Below, one piece after another: positions 33,934 to 45,149 of a DNA stretch of 64,000 nucleotides (position 1 is its first letter; the number at the start of each line of letters is the position of its first letter). The notes beneath the pieces are model-generated. The model did no database searches and was not told the DNA's origin. It was given only the letters and a program-made list of their open reading frames with translations. This stretch comes from Periconia sp. R9002 (Eukaryota > Ascomycota > Dothideomycetes > Pleosporales > Periconiaceae). The translations under genes were made by a program, and so were the position numbers. Location: positions 1-64,000 of the forward strand of contig JAMAHW010000074.1 in NCBI GenBank assembly GCA_023627715.1, read 5' to 3'.

Positions 33934-36900
33934 ATGGATCAGGTAGGTCCCATTCTCTCTTCTCATTCCTTCCCTTCCCTTCCCTCCGTCCTGCAACCCT
34001 TGCCCGTCCTTGTTGTCAGTCCCAGCCCAGGTAGTAAGCCCAACCACAGACAGGGCGGACATGCCGGGCGAGCGCGCTGGGCCCATACCAGTGCATTCAT
34101 GCATGTATACATCTGAGCTGACTGCTTCTCTCTTCCTTGTGCCTTTTTGCAGCTTAGCAACGAAATGCTCGTAGACTCAGAGTTTGAAGAAAAGCACAAT
34201 GTCGCCATCATCACGCCCGAGTCGGATGATACCATGGACGACGTCGTCGATCCCGAGCCCGAGCCTCGCGCCGACGAGTACGATGCCTTTTTCAAAAAGC
34301 ATTTGCCCCAACTACAAGATCTAGAGACCGAGGCGGAAGCTCACCACACTTGGGAAGTTCGAGAATGGCGATCCCTCACGAGACGTGAACATGGCCCGGT
34401 GTTCCAGTGTGGCGGGTACCCATGGCGCATCCTCTTCTTTCCCTACGGAAACAATGTCGATTTCGCCTCCTTCTACCTTGAGCAAGGCTTTGAGGAGAAC
34501 AAGGTTCCCGAGGATTGGTACGCCTGTGTCCAGTTCATGCTCGTCCTATGGAACCCCAACGACCCCTCCATGTATGTCACCCACACCGCAACCCATCGCT
34601 TCACTGCCGACGAGGGCGACTGGGGCTTCACCCGCTTTGCCGAACTTAGGAAGCTCTTCAGCCCTCATTGGGAAGACCGGGACCGCCCGATGGTGGAGAA
34701 CAATGCCGCCAACGTCACAGCCTATGTGCGTGTCATCAAAGACCCCACCGGTGTCCTGTGGCACAACTTCCTCAACTACGATTCAAAGAAAGAGACTGGC
34801 ACCGTAGGGCTTAAGAACCAAGGTGCCACATGCTATCTGAATTCGCTGTTGCAATCCCTATTCTTCACAAATGCGTTCCGGGAGGCTGTCTATCAAATAC
34901 CCACAGACAACGATGAGACGCGCAGCAATAGTGCATACGCCTTGCAACGGTTGTTCTATCTGTTGCAGACCTCGCCGACCGCCGTTTCCACTACCGATCT
35001 AACACAGTCTTTTGGTTGGGATTCGAAGCAGATCTTTGAGCAACAGGATGTCCAGGAGCTTTCGCGAGTGCTAATGGATAGGCTTGATGAAAAAATGAAG
35101 GGTACAAATGCCGAAGGCGCGCTGGAGAAGCTGTTCGTCGGCAAGATGAAGACCTACATCTCTTGCATCAACGTCAATTATGAATCTTCCCGGATGGAGG
35201 ACTTTTGGGATATCCAGCTGAACGTCAGTGGCAACAAAAACCTGGACGACAGCTTCAAGGACTACATCCAGGTTGAAACCATGGAAGGGGAGAACAAGTA
35301 CCATGCCGAGGGGTTCGGACTTCAGGACGCGAAGAAGGGCGTCATATTCGAGTCATTCCCAGAAGTACTTCACCTCCAGTTGAAGCGTTTCGAGTACGAC
35401 ATCAACCGGGATGCTATGATGAAGGTGAATGATCGTTACGAGTTCCCAGAGGTTTGGGATGCTTCGCCTTACCTTTCCGAAAGCGCGGACCGCTCAGAGC
35501 CTTATATTTACCATTTACACGGCGTCCTAGTGCACAGCGGAGATTTGAACGCTGGCCATTATTACGCTTTCCTGAAACCCGAAAAGGACGGCCATTTTTA
35601 CAAGTTCGACGATGATCGCGTGACACGCGCGACTAAGCGCGAAGCCCTGGAAGAGAACTTCGGTGGCGATTATACTCAACCCAACGGCAACGTTGGCCAG
35701 AGAAATCCTTATACGCGAACATGGTCGGCCAAACGCTCCATGAGCGCATACATGTTGGTTTACATTCGACAGAGTCGACTGGATAAGGTTCTCATGCCTG
35801 GAAAGGAGCTTGAGGTTCCCAGTCATCTCGCTGCGCGCGTAGAAGAGGAGAGGATGGCGCTCGAGCGAAAGCGGAAAGAGCGCGAAGAAGCGCACTTGTA
35901 CATGGATGTGACCGTGGCCTCGGAAGAAAACTTCAAGCAGCACCAAGGTTTTGATATCGTACCCTGGAAGAACGACGTCGAATCCCCTGCCAATCCAATA
36001 GTCTACCGCGTCTTGCGCCTGACGACAGTGTCAAAATTCGTCGAAACGGTGGCCGCAGACCTTTCGGTGGAGCCCGACATGATCCGTCCGTGGGCCATGG
36101 TCAACCGACAAAACGGCACGGTCCGACCTGATGTTCCAGTCGCTTTCCCTGAAATGACCGTAGAGGAAGCTTCGAGCAAATTTGGAACCAAGACCACACA
36201 GTTCAGGTTGTGGATTGAAAAGGCCAGGAAGCGTGACGCCGATGGCAACCCCGTCTTTGGTGAAAAAATTTCCGAGGCCAAAACCGCGCAGGGTAATCGT
36301 TCTCTCATGCTTTTCCTCAAGCACTTTGATGCCAAAAACCAGACCTTGTATGGCGTTGGAAACTTGTACGCGACGTCACAGGATAAGGTCAGTGACATCA
36401 GCCCTCAGATTTGCGAATTGATGGGCTGGCCCAGCCAAACGTCTTTCAAGCTCTCCGAAGAGATCAAACAAAACATGATCGAGGCCATGAAACCTAAGAG
36501 TACACTGGCCCAATCGGAGATTCAGGACGGCGACATCCTCACTGTACAGCGAACTCTGTCGGACAAGGAGATGAGTCAAGTGACAGCGAGCGGTGGCTAC
36601 GCTGATGCCAAGGAGTTTTACGATTATCTGCTGAATCGAATCAATGTCGATTTCGAGCCACGCCTTGGTGAGCACACACAGCTTCCAAGGTTCAGTCTCA
36701 CCCTCAGCAAAAAGATGACGTATGAGCAATTTTCTTTGAAAGTCGCAGAGCATCTCAAGGTAGAACCGACTCACTTGCGCTTTACTACAGTCACCAACAC
36801 AGGCAAGCCAAAAGTGGCTATCAAATACACACCACAAGGCACTTTGAACAGCTTCCTGTTCCCCGGACCCTATACTTACGCAGGAAACAGCATGCAGCGA

Positions 36901-37689
36901 TCTGATGCTCTGTTCTACGAGGTTCTCGATATGCCTCTAAAGGAGTTGGAGCAAAGAAAAGCGATCAAGGTCGTCTGGCTGCCGGAGGGCTTGAGCAAAG
37001 AGGTGAGGCTGATCAAGGTCGATTGACGCGAGTGGTTCTAACTCTATACCAGGAAGAATACACACTCATGATACCCCGGACGGGAACAATTGCTGATGTC
37101 GTGGATACTCTACAACGCAAATGCAACCTAGACGAAGAAACCATGGCGAATGTGCAGGTGTATGAAGCACACAATAGCAAATGGTACAAGACTTTGAACT
37201 CCGATCACCCGGTCCTAGGAATAGGAGAATATCTCCAACTCTACATTGCTACATTTCCCAAGGAGGATTCGGAGAAGAAGATTTCCGTGTTTCATTTCGA
37301 TAAAGAACCTTCCAAAGTGCATGGAATTCCATTCCAATTCCCCTTGAAAGAGGTGAGTGCTCAGATGCACCCAGGCCTGAGGCATACTGACAGTCATAGG
37401 GTGAAAAATTCGGCGACACCAAGCAACGGCTCTCAGAATACATCAAAATCAAGGGAAAGCAATTTGATAAGATCAAATTCGCAGCCGTTACCAAACCCCA
37501 CTTCTCACGACCTCAATATCTAGAAGACGGTAAGTTGATGGCTGCCTGCCACAATCGCCATAAACTGACATGTGCACAGACGAGATTCTATGGGATTTGG
37601 TTGAAAACAACGACCTCACTCTAGGCATGGATCACGCAAATAAGATGAAGAGCTTCTGGGGCAAGACGGACTCCATCTTTATTCGATGA
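33934..37689 (+). CDS. UBP15: Ubiquitin carboxyl-terminal hydrolase, Ubp15/USP7 family
   Basis: The model is join(33934..33942,34153..37002,37053..37352,37400..37529,37580..37689), 1132 residues, close to the usual family length. An N-terminal MATH domain (HHTWEVREWRSLTRREHGPV to about residue 190) is followed by the catalytic domain: Cys box GLKNQGATCYLNSLLQSLF (Cys at about 229), QQDVQELSRVLMD, LHLQLKRFEYD, and the His box LNAGHYYAF (about 470). The remaining half consists of ubiquitin-like folds found in USP7. Exon 1 codes only for MDQ. The intron at 37003-37052 (GTGAGG donor, CTAAC branch site) avoids the TGA at 37024 and gives LSKEEEYTLMIPRTG. The enzyme removes ubiquitin from target proteins and in yeast Ubp15 has roles in cell-cycle and endocytic control. 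The window shows no motif pointing to a special substrate. Confidence 0.92.
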
Positions 37690-38233
37690 TCGAAATGTAC
37701 AAAGTCCCGTGTAATTGTACAGCGATTGGCGAAGCAAAATGTCCTTTCTATTCGTTTTGATTATGGCGTTCAGCGGCACTGTGGGATAGGCTCATGATTG
37801 GATGGAGTTGAATTCATCTGTGCATAGATGCTACACTACACAGGGGTGTGTTTTCTTCATTGCAAAAAATCAGCCAGGCGTAGGCTCCAATGGGCGGTCG
37901 CCGAGGTTAGGGTAGAAGATGATCGTGGGTCGGCTCATTGATGGAGTTGCGGCGATGTTTCTTTCAATAGAGTGATATCCCATATTCCACCGTGTCTATT
38001 GTGCATGTCAGGTCCATGTTGGTGTGCGCAGCAGTAAGGAGGAGGGTCCGGCGTTGGAAGCATGCTATTGGCTCCATAGCGGCCGGCGAAAGTTCGGCTT
38101 GAATTCCGGCCAGCTGTTACCTCACCTACCAGATAGTCCGAACCAAACCTCTCTGTGTGCAATCGATTCCTCCTCCACGGTACGGTCCGACAAAATACAA
38201 AATAACACGACACGATACGGCGGGTACCATACG
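37690..38233. other. Intergenic region
   Basis: A 540-bp gap between Ubp15 and the p24 gene. It is probably 3' UTR plus promoter. Nothing else was recognised. Confidence 0.5.
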
Positions 38234-39038
38234 ATGCGGACCTTCTTTGCTTTCGCGAGTCTTCTAGCTTATTGCACGACCTTGGTGTATGCCACTGCGT
38301 TAACGTATAAACTCGAGGCGCACGAGAAGGCTTGCTTCTTCACCAATGTAGAGCACAAAGGGACCAAGGTTGCGTTTTACTTTGCTGTAAGCCTACCCTA
38401 TGCTCCATCTGCAGGACAGAGAATTGGGACGATGTGCAGTTCACTTGAGGCCGGATACAAGGGTGCATGAGATCGTGTTTGTGATTACGATGGACTGACA
38501 CGCAATCATAGGTGCAATCTGGTGGTTCTTTCGACATTGATTACGTTGTCACAGGACCCAAGGAAAAAGTTATACTAGATGGTGCGAAGGAAAGACAGGG
38601 CGATTTTGTATTCACGGCAAACGAAGACGGCGAGTACAGTTTCTGCTTCAACAATGAGATGAGTACATTTGCGGAGAAGATGGTGGATTTTGAAATTGCT
38701 GTAGGCTTGACAACACTACCAGTCCAAACATGAGCTTACACAGACAGGTTGAAAATGAAGCTCGCGCGCAACTCCCCTCGAAACAGGGCGCTCACCCCGA
38801 ACAGACTTCGGTACTTGAGGAATCTATGCTCAAGCTTTCTGCCCAGCTTTCCACCATCTCCCGCAATCAGAAATATTTCCGCACACGCGAAAACCGTAAC
38901 TTCAGCACTGTCAAGAGCACCGAGAAAAGAATATTGAATTTCAGTCTGATGGAAGTGGCGCTTATGGTTACCATGGCAGGTCTCCAGGTTTTCATTGTGC
39001 GATTCTTTTTCCAGGGTGCTCGCAAGGGATACGTATGA
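38234..39038 (+). CDS. p24 (emp24/gp25L) family cargo receptor
   Basis: The model is join(38234..38386,38512..38700,38748..39038), 210 residues. A signal peptide (MRTFFAFASLLAYCTTLVYA) is followed by a GOLD domain with the conserved cysteine pair (EKACFF and YSFCFNN). A heptad-rich coiled coil (about 120-165, containing STISRNQKYFRTRENRN) precedes one transmembrane helix (LMEVALMVTMAGLQVFIV). The short cytosolic tail contains the FF motif (RFFFQGARKGYV) that binds COPII. These proteins cycle between ER and Golgi and select cargo such as GPI-anchored proteins. The tail lacks a classic KKXX signal, as in several Erp members; I cannot assign the exact subfamily. The second intron is only 47 nt. 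Confidence 0.9.
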
Positions 39039-39882
39039 GGAAGAGATGGCAACATACCGAAGTCAGCATGAAGTGGTGGAAAAGAAAAACACACAGTAGT
39101 GAAGTGGTCTAGAGAGACGAAGGAGACGAGGGTCAGCAGGCATGGAATTGAAATTGAAAGAGCAGGTCGCTTTAGGTTCGTTTGGGTGGCGTACTCTGGG
39201 TACAACAATGTACCATTATTGCGGTTTTGTTTTTTGAGGCCGGACAACGTTATGAGCGAGTTCATGTACAACTCAATCCGTCTATCATCATCCCAAACTC
39301 TACTCGGGCTCGCTGACTATTTGTCTATGTTCAATATCTTGTGACATGCAAATCAGATCGGACTAGTTTCCTACGTAAAGGAAAAAACAATGCAATGCAA
39401 ATATAACCAATTATGCAGCGCATGCCTTGCCAAACAGATAGCAACTTAACTCGAGTGAATCATCGGACAAGAACGACAATCAATCCGTTTAGAACGGTTC
39501 TGCCAGGATCTAATACGCTGTTTTAAGCTTTAACACGACATTGCAATGGTTTTGTATTTCGCCCTGGTGAGATGGAGTAGGAGTGCGGAGTTCGCGGGAC
39601 TCCGCACGTGTTTCTATAGTCGGTCACCCTGTACAAACCAACTAAGCATAAGTAGACCCCAATAGCAGCCTGTAATGATGATAGGAGCATAAGACCTATC
39701 ATTTACTTGTGAGCACCTTAATTGTAAGGAATAACAGGTGCGGAGATTATGTCTTGAAGGATACCCAAATGTTTCTATTATAAATGTTGAGTGCTTTTCA
39801 AGTAACCTATCTGTTTTCTTAACTCATTGCATCCTAATGTTCATTCCCATACAAAGAATCGCTTCTTTTTCTTTCAATCAGC
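39039..39882. other. Intergenic region upstream of the feruloyl esterase gene
   Basis: About 840 bp; no gene was recognised. It is presumably the p24 3' UTR and the feruloyl esterase promoter. Confidence 0.5.
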
Positions 39883-41628
39883 ATGCGATCATTCTTTGCA
39901 GCAATTTTAGCCGGCTTCATTGTCACTGTCGCATCCTCCCAACCGACAATAAATTTCCAAGAACGATGCACAACTATACCCGGAAAGCTACAATTAGACT
40001 ATCCCTTCACAGTCAACATCGCCGAGTACCTCGCGCCGAACGTGACTGTGGATCCTGTGTCTGAAGGCTTGAATTCAACTTGTGTCGAACAACTCGCTGT
40101 TTTTGCCCCATACCCGATTCCTGTCGGTGTAAGTTCTAACTTGGAACTGCCTTTGTTCAAAACAATCTCTGATTATGTACTCTCCATGTCTAGGTATGTA
40201 GACTGAATCTTAGAGTCAAAACGACTAGCCAGAGCGAGACGTATGTTGAAGTTTGGCTGCCGGAGAAATGGGAGGGCCGACGAGTGTTGACGACTGGAAC
40301 TGGTGGCTTTTCGGGATGTGAGTCCTTTTCATCTTCTTTTGCCCACATGATAGGACCAAATATCTGATTGTGGCAAAAACATAGGTATCCAGTACTCCAC
40401 TCTTTCCCTCGCCGCTTCATATGGAATCGCAAGCATTGGCTCTGATGCCGGCCACAACGGCACTTCGGCAGGTGCCTTCTACAACCAACCCGATGTATTT
40501 GAGGATTTTTCGTGGAGAGCCATATACGTTAGTACGATAGTGGGCCAAGCCATCACTAAGCAGTTCTACGAACAAGATCTCGGCAAAAGCTATTACATGG
40601 GCTGTTCGATGGGCGGGCGGCAGGGTTTGGCGGCTGTTCAACGAAACCCAGAACTCTTCGATGGCGCTGTCATCGGCGCACCAGCCCATTACTATGCCGG
40701 ACTCATGGCTTTGTATGGAGTTGCGGCTCGAGATCTTGGTCTTTGGTCAGACTCTCCGTTGCTGGGTGCGGAACAGTGGAGTTTAATTCAGTCAGCAGCG
40801 ATAAGACAGTGTGACTTGATTGATGGCGCAGAGGACGGAATAATCGAGGATCCAACAGCATGTCAGTTTGATTGGACCCTTTTATCATGCGCTTCAAACG
40901 CCACCTCAACATGTCTCTTCCCCAAACAGATCGAAATAGTTTCCAGGCTTTTCGAGCCCGTTGTACATAACGGGACAACGCTCCATCCGACAGGCTACTA
41001 CCACGGTTCCGAAACCGCGATCGCCACATTCATGAGTTCCCCAGTCTTTATAGATGCTATCAACGAGTACTATCGATACATCATCTACAACGATATCTCA
41101 TGGAACATCTCAAGCCTCACTCTTGACGACGCACTTCGAGCATACACCCTCGATCCAGCAAACTTCTCCACTACTAACCCCGACATCTCCGCCTTTCGCA
41201 ACCGAGGTGGCAAGATCCTTCACTGGCACGGTGCATCCGATCAAACCATCCCCGCCGGCGCCTCAGACGCATACTACGAGGCCGTGAAAGCCAAGCTCAA
41301 CGCCACTGTTGCCGAACTCGACAGTTTCTACCGCTACTTTAAACCTGGAGGGGTATATCATTGTGCTTATGGTCCAGGGGCAGATCTGATGGGCCAGGCT
41401 GGCGGGCTTGTTGCTGCGAGTGGGCGTAATGATAATATGCTGGAAAGGATTGTGGAATGGGTAGAAAACGGTAACGCGCCAGATTTTGTGAGGGGAACTA
41501 AATTGGACCCAAATGGGGCGGTAGAGTTCAAGAGAAAACACTGCAAGTATCCGCTGGTTAATGTGTATGGTGGAACGGGGAATGGAACGGATGAAGATGG
41601 ATGGCAGTGCGTGGACAAACAGCCTTGA
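39883..41628 (+). CDS. Secreted feruloyl esterase/tannase family protein
   Basis: The model is join(39883..40128,40194..40317,40385..41628), 537 residues. A signal peptide (MRSFFAAILAGFIVTVASS) precedes a tannase-family alpha/beta hydrolase. The nucleophile is in GCSMGGRQG (Cys 197-Ser 198), the acid in GASDQTIP (Asp at about 409) and the base in GVYHCAYGPG (His 449-Cys 450). The cysteines beside Ser and His form the CS-D-HC arrangement of this family, where a disulfide brings the triad together. Such enzymes release ferulic or other phenolic acids from arabinoxylan, or gallate from tannins; substrate choice cannot be set from sequence. There are many N-x-S/T sites. It is convergent with the xylanase gene 694 bp away, which supports a role in xylan breakdown. 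Confidence 0.9.
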
Positions 41629-42322
41629 GGTTTGATACAATCATTGATTAACCAAGCGATGCCCCGAGAACCACACCAACAGCAATAAGAATTACATTTA
41701 CTTCCTCTTGTCTGATTCCTGGAATTTCCCCAAACGCAATTTGTGTACACCACCCGGCTTTCGATTTAGGCGTTACCTGGGTTTGAAGACATCTTATATT
41801 GGCCCCCACTAAGCGAAACGGTACCAAGACGTTAATATATAGTATGATGACAAGCTTCGAGACGAAGCTTACGTGGCTGAGAGTATCAATCTACCCGCAC
41901 AGAGTGTGATCATCACTGGATGTGATAGGCAAGCAAGTGGGGCCGAAGCAGCGAATATCAAGACAATTATAACAGGGGATAGCTGTACATTTGAATCATC
42001 CAGATTGGCAGTCTCACAGGGACTATTTGTATATATGCCATAGTAGGTCCAGACCATGACTCGTAAAATCGGTTGTTCTGGTGTTGGAAAAGACGCCACG
42101 AAGCTTTCAAGAGGCTGTATCATGGTAAGAGCTGGACTTTATCAGTTGGACTTCCAGAAGGCATAGTTCATGAAGCACTTGCAAGCGATATGTGGCAAAA
42201 GACTAAACATGTGTCCTCAAAGATAGTAAAAATTTTCCCTGTATGCCATTTGCAAATGACCCCAGGAGTTCAATATATACAAAAGAATGTTAATCTTGCG
42301 TTTTCCCCACACACCGAAGCAC
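41629..42322. other. Intergenic region between convergent genes
   Basis: A 694-bp gap that holds the 3' ends of the feruloyl esterase and xylanase genes. No further gene was recognised. Confidence 0.5.
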
Positions 42323-43486
42323 TCAAGAAGAGTTGATAGCCGCGAGGACGGTCTGGTAAGCCTGCTTGGGGTTGGAGCTGGAGTCGAACAACAAGGGGTT
42401 GCCTTGAGGCCTCCAGGAGTCGTTGTCTTTGATGCCCCACACGGTGATACCGACGCAGTTCTTCTGGGCAGTGCAGGCCTTGACGACGTTGGTCCAGTCA
42501 GACTGTTGGGCGTTCTGGATATCAACTTCGGTCATAGCACACTCTGGTGCAGCTGCGCATAGAGCTGCCATAGCGGCCGGGGAATTGGCACCCTGGCCGG
42601 ATGACAAGTGGCTTTGGGAACCGATACCGTCAATGGGGATACCAGCGGCAATCCACTTCTTGACGTTGCGGATTATTCCCTGGGTCTTGGCGTAGCTGGC
42701 TTGGTCAAGGCTGGATTGCTTTTGTTAGTTTTTTGATCGTCGTTGGAAAATACAGACTGTGAAAGCATCACAGTCTGGGCTAGCACGGGTGCTTACTTGT
42801 AGTCGTTGATGTACAACTTCGCATTCGGGTCAGCAGCTTTAGCGGCTTCAAAGGCAATCCTGACAAAGTCCTCTCCCAGGACGTTGTAGAACACACTAGC
42901 CCTGAAGTTGCCGTTCTCCTCGAACATCTCATTGATAACGTCCCAGGCATAGATCTTGCCTTTCCAGCGACCCATAACTTGAGTGATGTGGTTCTTCATG
43001 ACGTCCGTAAGGGTGGTCTTGTCACGAATCGAAGACACCCAGCTAGGAAGCTGGGAGTGCCAGACCGTAGTGTGACCACGCACAAGCTTGTTGTTGGTTT
43101 GGGCGAAGTTGACGAGATAATCTCCACCAGCAAAGTTGAAGTTGCCCTTAGAGCTCTCGGTGGAATCCCATTTCATGCTGTTTATGAATGTTAGATGTTC
43201 CCCATTGAGCAATCCTTCTGGAGTGAAAGAGATCAGAAAAAGAGTATGCGCACCTGTTCTCTGGGGTAACTTGGCCGAAGTTGGCCTTGATTATATCGGC
43301 ATTCTTGCCTTGACCGAGGCGGCCTTGGTCAGCACAAGTACCAAAGTACTTTTTTCCCTTTGCAACAAAAGCGTCATTTATGCTCTGCGCAGCCTGGCGA
43401 GCGTCAAAGCTGGGCTCTGGCTCTGCAACAGGTGCAGCAGAGACCAGAGCGCTCACGGAGAGCAAAGTGACAAGAGAGAACTTCAT
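42323..43486 (-). CDS. Secreted endo-1,4-beta-xylanase, glycoside hydrolase family 10
   Basis: The model is complement(join(42323..42710,42797..43177,43254..43486)), 333 residues. A signal peptide ([17 protein letters not shown]) and short propeptide precede a family 10 barrel without a carbohydrate-binding module. Conserved parts are [27 protein letters not shown] (created by splicing), [16 protein letters not shown], the acid/base in WDVINEM (Glu at about 161), YINDYNLD (restored by the second splice), [10 protein letters not shown] and the nucleophile in MTEVDIQ (Glu at about 266), then WGIKDNDSW. It should cut the xylan backbone internally. It lies tail-to-tail with the feruloyl esterase gene. 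A TATA-like sequence and a GGCTAA box lie in the upstream 140 bp. Confidence 0.94.
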
Positions 43487-43570
43487 GGTGAGCAGAGGAA
43501 ATGGGATGCTGTAATTGAGCGATGGAGATCGTAGATGTCTGCGGGAAAAGTGATATGGGTATATACGCTA

Positions 43571-43626
43571 CTTTTATATCCTCAAGTCACCTCGCTTCAG
43601 CTTCAGGTCTCACTTCGGCTTTAGCC
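43571..43626 (-). promoter_or_regulatory. Xylanase promoter: TATA-like box and GGCTAA (XlnR-type) site
   Basis: On the minus strand GGCTAA (43626-43621) lies about 135 bp, and GATATAAAAG (43580-43571) about 85-95 bp, upstream of the ATG at 43486. GGCTAA is the core recognised by the XlnR/XYR1 activator of xylanase genes. Function is inferred from sequence and position only. Confidence 0.55.
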
Positions 43627-45149
43627 TTTGCGACTGGATCGGGAAACTAACCTGGCCTCAGAAAGCTGTTACTCAAATAAGAGCGACCAGGTTCATCGAG
43701 AACCCATTGGTGCTAGAGTTGTTCTCTAGATTAATCTTCACGGGCGTAGGCTGCCGATCTTCTGGGGTACAGCTGCATGCCGACTCGGAAAAATATGCGC
43801 ATACGCCGGCAATATTATGCGAATACCGGATTGAGGAGACAACCATGGATTAACCAAGGCTTGTTGTTCTCCACAGCGTTCTTGTTTATTTAATGACGAC
43901 AACGGTGTTTATAGCACGGCTAAATTCGAAACAAACTACCTCTCAACGTCCACGTGGATGCACTGCTAAGGGCCGGCTGTTCCATGTCGAACAAGGCGTC
44001 AAACCCTATACGATGTAGAGCAGATGTGATTTCATTCCTACAGGGGTGGTCTACGGAAGATTTAGGTGGCGCGGGAAATAAGACGTGGAAAAAATGTGGG
44101 GAAGGTGTCTGTATCCAGTTAGTGAGACTGATTTTTCCTGTTGATCTGAAACAACTTACTCCATACACAGAAAGCGTGATAAAGCATTCGAGTCCTCCAT
44201 GTGAATACTGAAGATTTGGGGTTAAGATTTACGTATTGCGGACATCAACACCTTCCGTCCATTTATGCCTTCTTTCCCAAAACGCGGATGTTAATATACC
44301 CTGCCCTCGTAATAATATTTTTTTAAGGTAATTGTGTCTTGTTTGAATCCATTTTAAGCAGCAATACCATGCCGAAATTAAGAAAGCTATCATATAGTAT
44401 CAGTCTCGTAATATTCTACTTCTAATAGAATTTGTTATTTCCAAGTAAAAAAGTCTTTAAAGCATTCTATTATATGTAGAGTGAGCTAAGTTCTGTGGGT
44501 GCGGGCTATTTCGATACATGCGTGCCAGGTATGCTGGCGGCACAAGAAGGTTACCTTTTTGTATCCCTTTAGCCAACCTACAAAGTAAAGCGGGAGAGCA
44601 TGTTATCAAAAGCAAAGTACAGATTGATTATCATGGCGGGGTAATATCATATTCGAGAGTAGTAGGAATCTAGTTGTTGTTTGACTTGTGGAATTATTCG
44701 TGAGCAATGCTTCCCTGTTTTGGTAGCTGATCTGCATAGCTGGACATAACCTATGCAGTGATGAATGACAGGTGTTCACCAATTTAAACATGTAATGTAG
44801 CCTTTGTTAAGGTTGCTGTTCTGTGTAGACATGAGAATTGGTCATGAATTAGATCCCTCCATCCTGGGAGTCATCCCCTGTGGCCTCTCTTATGTTACCA
44901 TTTTCCAGCCATGTGTCCATGCATTGTTACATGTGCCCTTAACGGCCATGGTACTACTATCTTTCCGCGAAAGTGTTAAACTCATTTCCAAAGTCCGTCT
45001 GCATATGGGTTACTTGCAAGGGAAAACATGATTGGCGCATTTGTAGCATGTACATATAGGTAGACAGACGGCGCAGTAGGAAGTTGCCATTGGTGGGGCT
45101 TGATACAAATATATCTGTGAAAGGGACTTTGTGGTACCCTTTGTATGGT
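43627..45149. other. Intergenic region
   Basis: About 1.5 kb with AT-rich segments near 44300-44480. Short open frames carry no recognisable motif. Nothing is annotated. Confidence 0.5.

Noticed and set aside
36999..37030. Apparent frameshift in the Ubp15 gene at the TGA at 37024
   Set aside because: A good intron (GTGAGG donor, CTAAC branch site, CCAG acceptor) removes the stop and joins the frames.
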